Below, one piece after another: positions 62,651 to 64,000 of a stretch of 64,000 bases of DNA. Origin of the DNA: Novosphingobium endophyticum. Lineage in GTDB: Bacteria; Pseudomonadota; Alphaproteobacteria; Sphingomonadales; Sphingomonadaceae. Positions within the stretch are counted from its first letter, which is position 1; each line of letters begins with the position of its first letter. The stretch covers positions 248,001 through 312,000 of the forward strand of contig NZ_BMHK01000001.1 in the NCBI RefSeq assembly GCF_014640675.1, given 5' to 3'. The notes under the pieces were generated by a model, which was not told the origin of the DNA, made no database searches, and saw only the letters and a list, made by a program, of their open reading frames with translations. The translations under genes and the position numbers were made by a program.

Positions 62651-64000
62651 CTATTCAAGCAATCGGGTACCCCACAGCGGTTTCAACCGTTCGAGGATGA
62701 ACAGCATGGCAACACTGGCGAGCGCAATGATCCCGATTCCCTCGGGAGCAACGCGCGCAAAATTGAACAGGTCGGCAATCGGAGAAACAAACTGCGTTGC
62801 CAGCAGGATAATGGTCACCAACCCAAAGACCGTGCCGAGCGCCGGATTAAACCTGCGCAAGGCCGCCGTTATCGAAGCGCTGAAGCGGCGGTTGATGAGG
62901 ATCAAACTCGTGATTCCGAGGACGAGCGCAAGAAAGGCGGTGGAGCGGAGCTGTTCCTCGCCAATGCCGGTATCCCAGAAATACAGGGTCAGCCCCCCGG
63001 CCACGCCAAATGCAACACTGCCCTGGATAACCGACCAGCCCACCAGCCAGCGTGAAAACAACGGGGTATCCGGTCGGCGCGGGGGTCGTTCCATGACATT
63101 GCGCTCGTCCTTCTCGGCTTCGAAGGAGAGTGAACAGACCGGATCGATGATCATTTCCAGGAAGGCGATGTGGATCGGCCCCAGCAACAAGGGCATGCCG
63201 GTCAGCAGTGGAAGCAACGCAAGGCCCGCAATCGGAATGTGCACGGCAACGATGAAGCCCATTGCCTTGCGCAGATTGTCATAGATTCGCCGTCCCATGC
63301 GAATGGCCTTGACGATTGAGCCGAAGTCATCGTCAAGCAGCACGATTGCCGACGCCTCGCGGGCAACATCGGTGCCGCGCCCGCCCATGGCGATGCCGAT
63401 GTGCGCCGCCTTGAGCGAAGGCGCATCGTTCACGCCGTCGCCGGTCATGGCGACGATTTCGCCGGCTTCCTTCAGCGCTTCGACGAGCCGCAGCTTCTGT
63501 TCAGGCATGATGCGCGCGCACACGCTGACGAAGCCGATGCGCTGTCGCAGTTCGTCGTCGGACATTGCCGCCAGGTCTTCGCCTGTCAGCACGTCGTCTG
63601 AATCAATTCCTGCTTTCTGGGCGATGGCGCGGGCGGTCTGCGGGTAATCACCAGTGATCATGATGATGCGGATGCCGGCTGCACGGCATTGGCGCACGGC
63701 ATCTGGGACAGAAGCGCGCAGGGGATCGGCAAGGCCGACCAACCCGCGGAAGGTGAAGCCGAATTCCCGTTGCGACTTCGGTAGTTCAACACCTGCCCAG
63801 CGCGCGTCGGCTACGCCAAGAACCCGCAGCCCCTTACTGGCCATGGCGTCAATGGTGTCCTTCAGTCTCGCCTTCTCGTCTCCAGCCATGCCGCAGAGTT
63901 CGGCGATGGCTTCAGGTGCGCCTTTCGTGGCGATGATTCGTTCCTCGGCCGTGTCGCGGTTGGCCCACACATGGGACATAGCCAGCAGGGCGGAGTCGAG
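62651..64000 (-). CDS. Cation-transporting P-type ATPase (N-terminal part outside the window)
   Basis: About 449 residues visible, continuing past the window edge. Nucleotide-binding domain parts (ATKGAPEAIAELC, GLRVLGVADARW), then LADPLRASVPDAVRQCRAAG, MITGDYPQTARAIAQKAGI, VSVCARIMPEQKLRLVEALK, the hinge MTGDGVNDAPSLKAAHIGIA and six C-terminal membrane helices including FLEMIIDPVCSLSFEAEKDE. The phosphorylation DKTGT would lie outside. The PxxS/FEAE pattern and long C-terminal membrane domain fit the Ca2+/Mn2+ (type II) group rather than copper pumps. Confidence 0.9.
   Translation of the reverse strand, partial: LDSALLAMSHVWANRDTAEERIIATKGAPEAIAELCGMAGDEKARLKDTIDAMASKGLRVLGVADARWAGVELPKSQREFGFTFRGLVGLADPLRASVPDAVRQCRAAGIRIIMITGDYPQTARAIAQKAGIDSDDVLTGEDLAAMSDDELRQRIGFVSVCARIMPEQKLRLVEALKEAGEIVAMTGDGVNDAPSLKAAHIGIAMGGRGTDVAREASAIVLLDDDFGSIVKAIRMGRRIYDNLRKAMGFIVAVHIPIAGLALLPLLTGMPLLLGPIHIAFLEMIIDPVCSLSFEAEKDERNVMERPPRRPDTPLFSRWLVGWSVIQGSVAFGVAGGLTLYFWDTGIGEEQLRSTAFLALVLGITSLILINRRFSASITAALRRFNPALGTVFGLVTIILLATQFVSPIADLFNFARVAPEGIGIIALASVAMLFILERLKPLWGTRLLE

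Noticed and set aside
62540-63284. Forward frames of 171 and 242 codons at the end of the window
   Set aside because: Antisense to the P-type ATPase, whose hinge and membrane segments are clear on the reverse strand.

Overview
The window is high-GC DNA whose gene content and order point to an alphaproteobacterium of the Sphingomonadaceae (Novosphingobium/Sphingobium-like). The main reasons are the chvI-chvG-hprK-rapZ-EIIA(Man)-HPr cluster, the short HprK, the hisG(short)-hisD-nusB-thiL-hppA run, the infA-maf-RNase G-yacG-tRNA-Phe run and a sphingomonad-style TonB-dependent receptor. This assignment is inference from gene content; no rRNA gene is present to confirm it.

Region 1 (1-4.4 kb, minus strand): an SDR oxidoreductase followed by the FAD, 2Fe-2S and molybdopterin subunits of a xanthine-dehydrogenase-family hydroxylase; the last is cut by the window edge. 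Region 2 (4.6-12.3 kb): pckA diverges from an envelope-stress two-component system (ChvI/ChvG) that runs into HprK, RapZ, a mannose-type EIIA and HPr, i.e. a regulatory PTS coupled to a two-component system, then an rRNA-type methyltransferase and a META-domain lipoprotein. Region 3 (12.3-18.6 kb): housekeeping genes rmuC, def, recR, fmt, truA, cobS and a cupin. Region 4 (18.6-24.9 kb): an HxlR-type regulator divergent from nine tightly packed small genes (four VOC/glyoxalase-type, three GST-type, a doubled DUF1428 protein and an SRPBCC protein); two identical 11-bp sites 21 bp apart lie in the divergent control region. Region 5 (24.9-40.9 kb): J-domain protein, bolA, hisG, hisD, nusB, thiL, a K+-independent H+-pyrophosphatase, a GNAT and a JmjC-like cupin pair, uvrC, a TonB-dependent receptor, infA, maf, a short RNase E/G homologue, yacG and tRNA-Phe(GAA).

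Region 6 (40.9-61.7 kb) is an integrated genomic island. It begins at the 3' end of tRNA-Phe, carries a P4-type tyrosine integrase next to the tRNA, and ends at a 22-bp direct repeat of the tRNA 3' end. Its left half holds a Tat-signal protein, an unknown protein, an excisionase-like HTH protein and a compact operon around a DnaB-N/RepA-like ATPase, whose 3' end contains seven degenerate repeats and an AT palindrome that look like a replication origin. Its right half looks like a defence/conflict cargo zone: a HEPN-like protein, a three-gene operon (DprA-like SLOG protein, ComF-like phosphoribosyltransferase, CxxC zinc-finger protein), an SRAP/YedK protein, a PD-(D/E)xK-type protein, a minimal ATP-dependent ligase-like nucleotidyltransferase and a very large predicted nuclease-STAND NTPase-TPR protein. 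The DprA/PRTase/Zn-finger operon and the large STAND protein are the best candidates for undescribed systems.

Region 7 (61.7-64 kb): immediately outside the island repeat lies the remnant of a second tyrosine integrase with its middle deleted, another gene fragment, and the C-terminal two-thirds or so of a P-type (Ca2+-type) ATPase that runs off the window.
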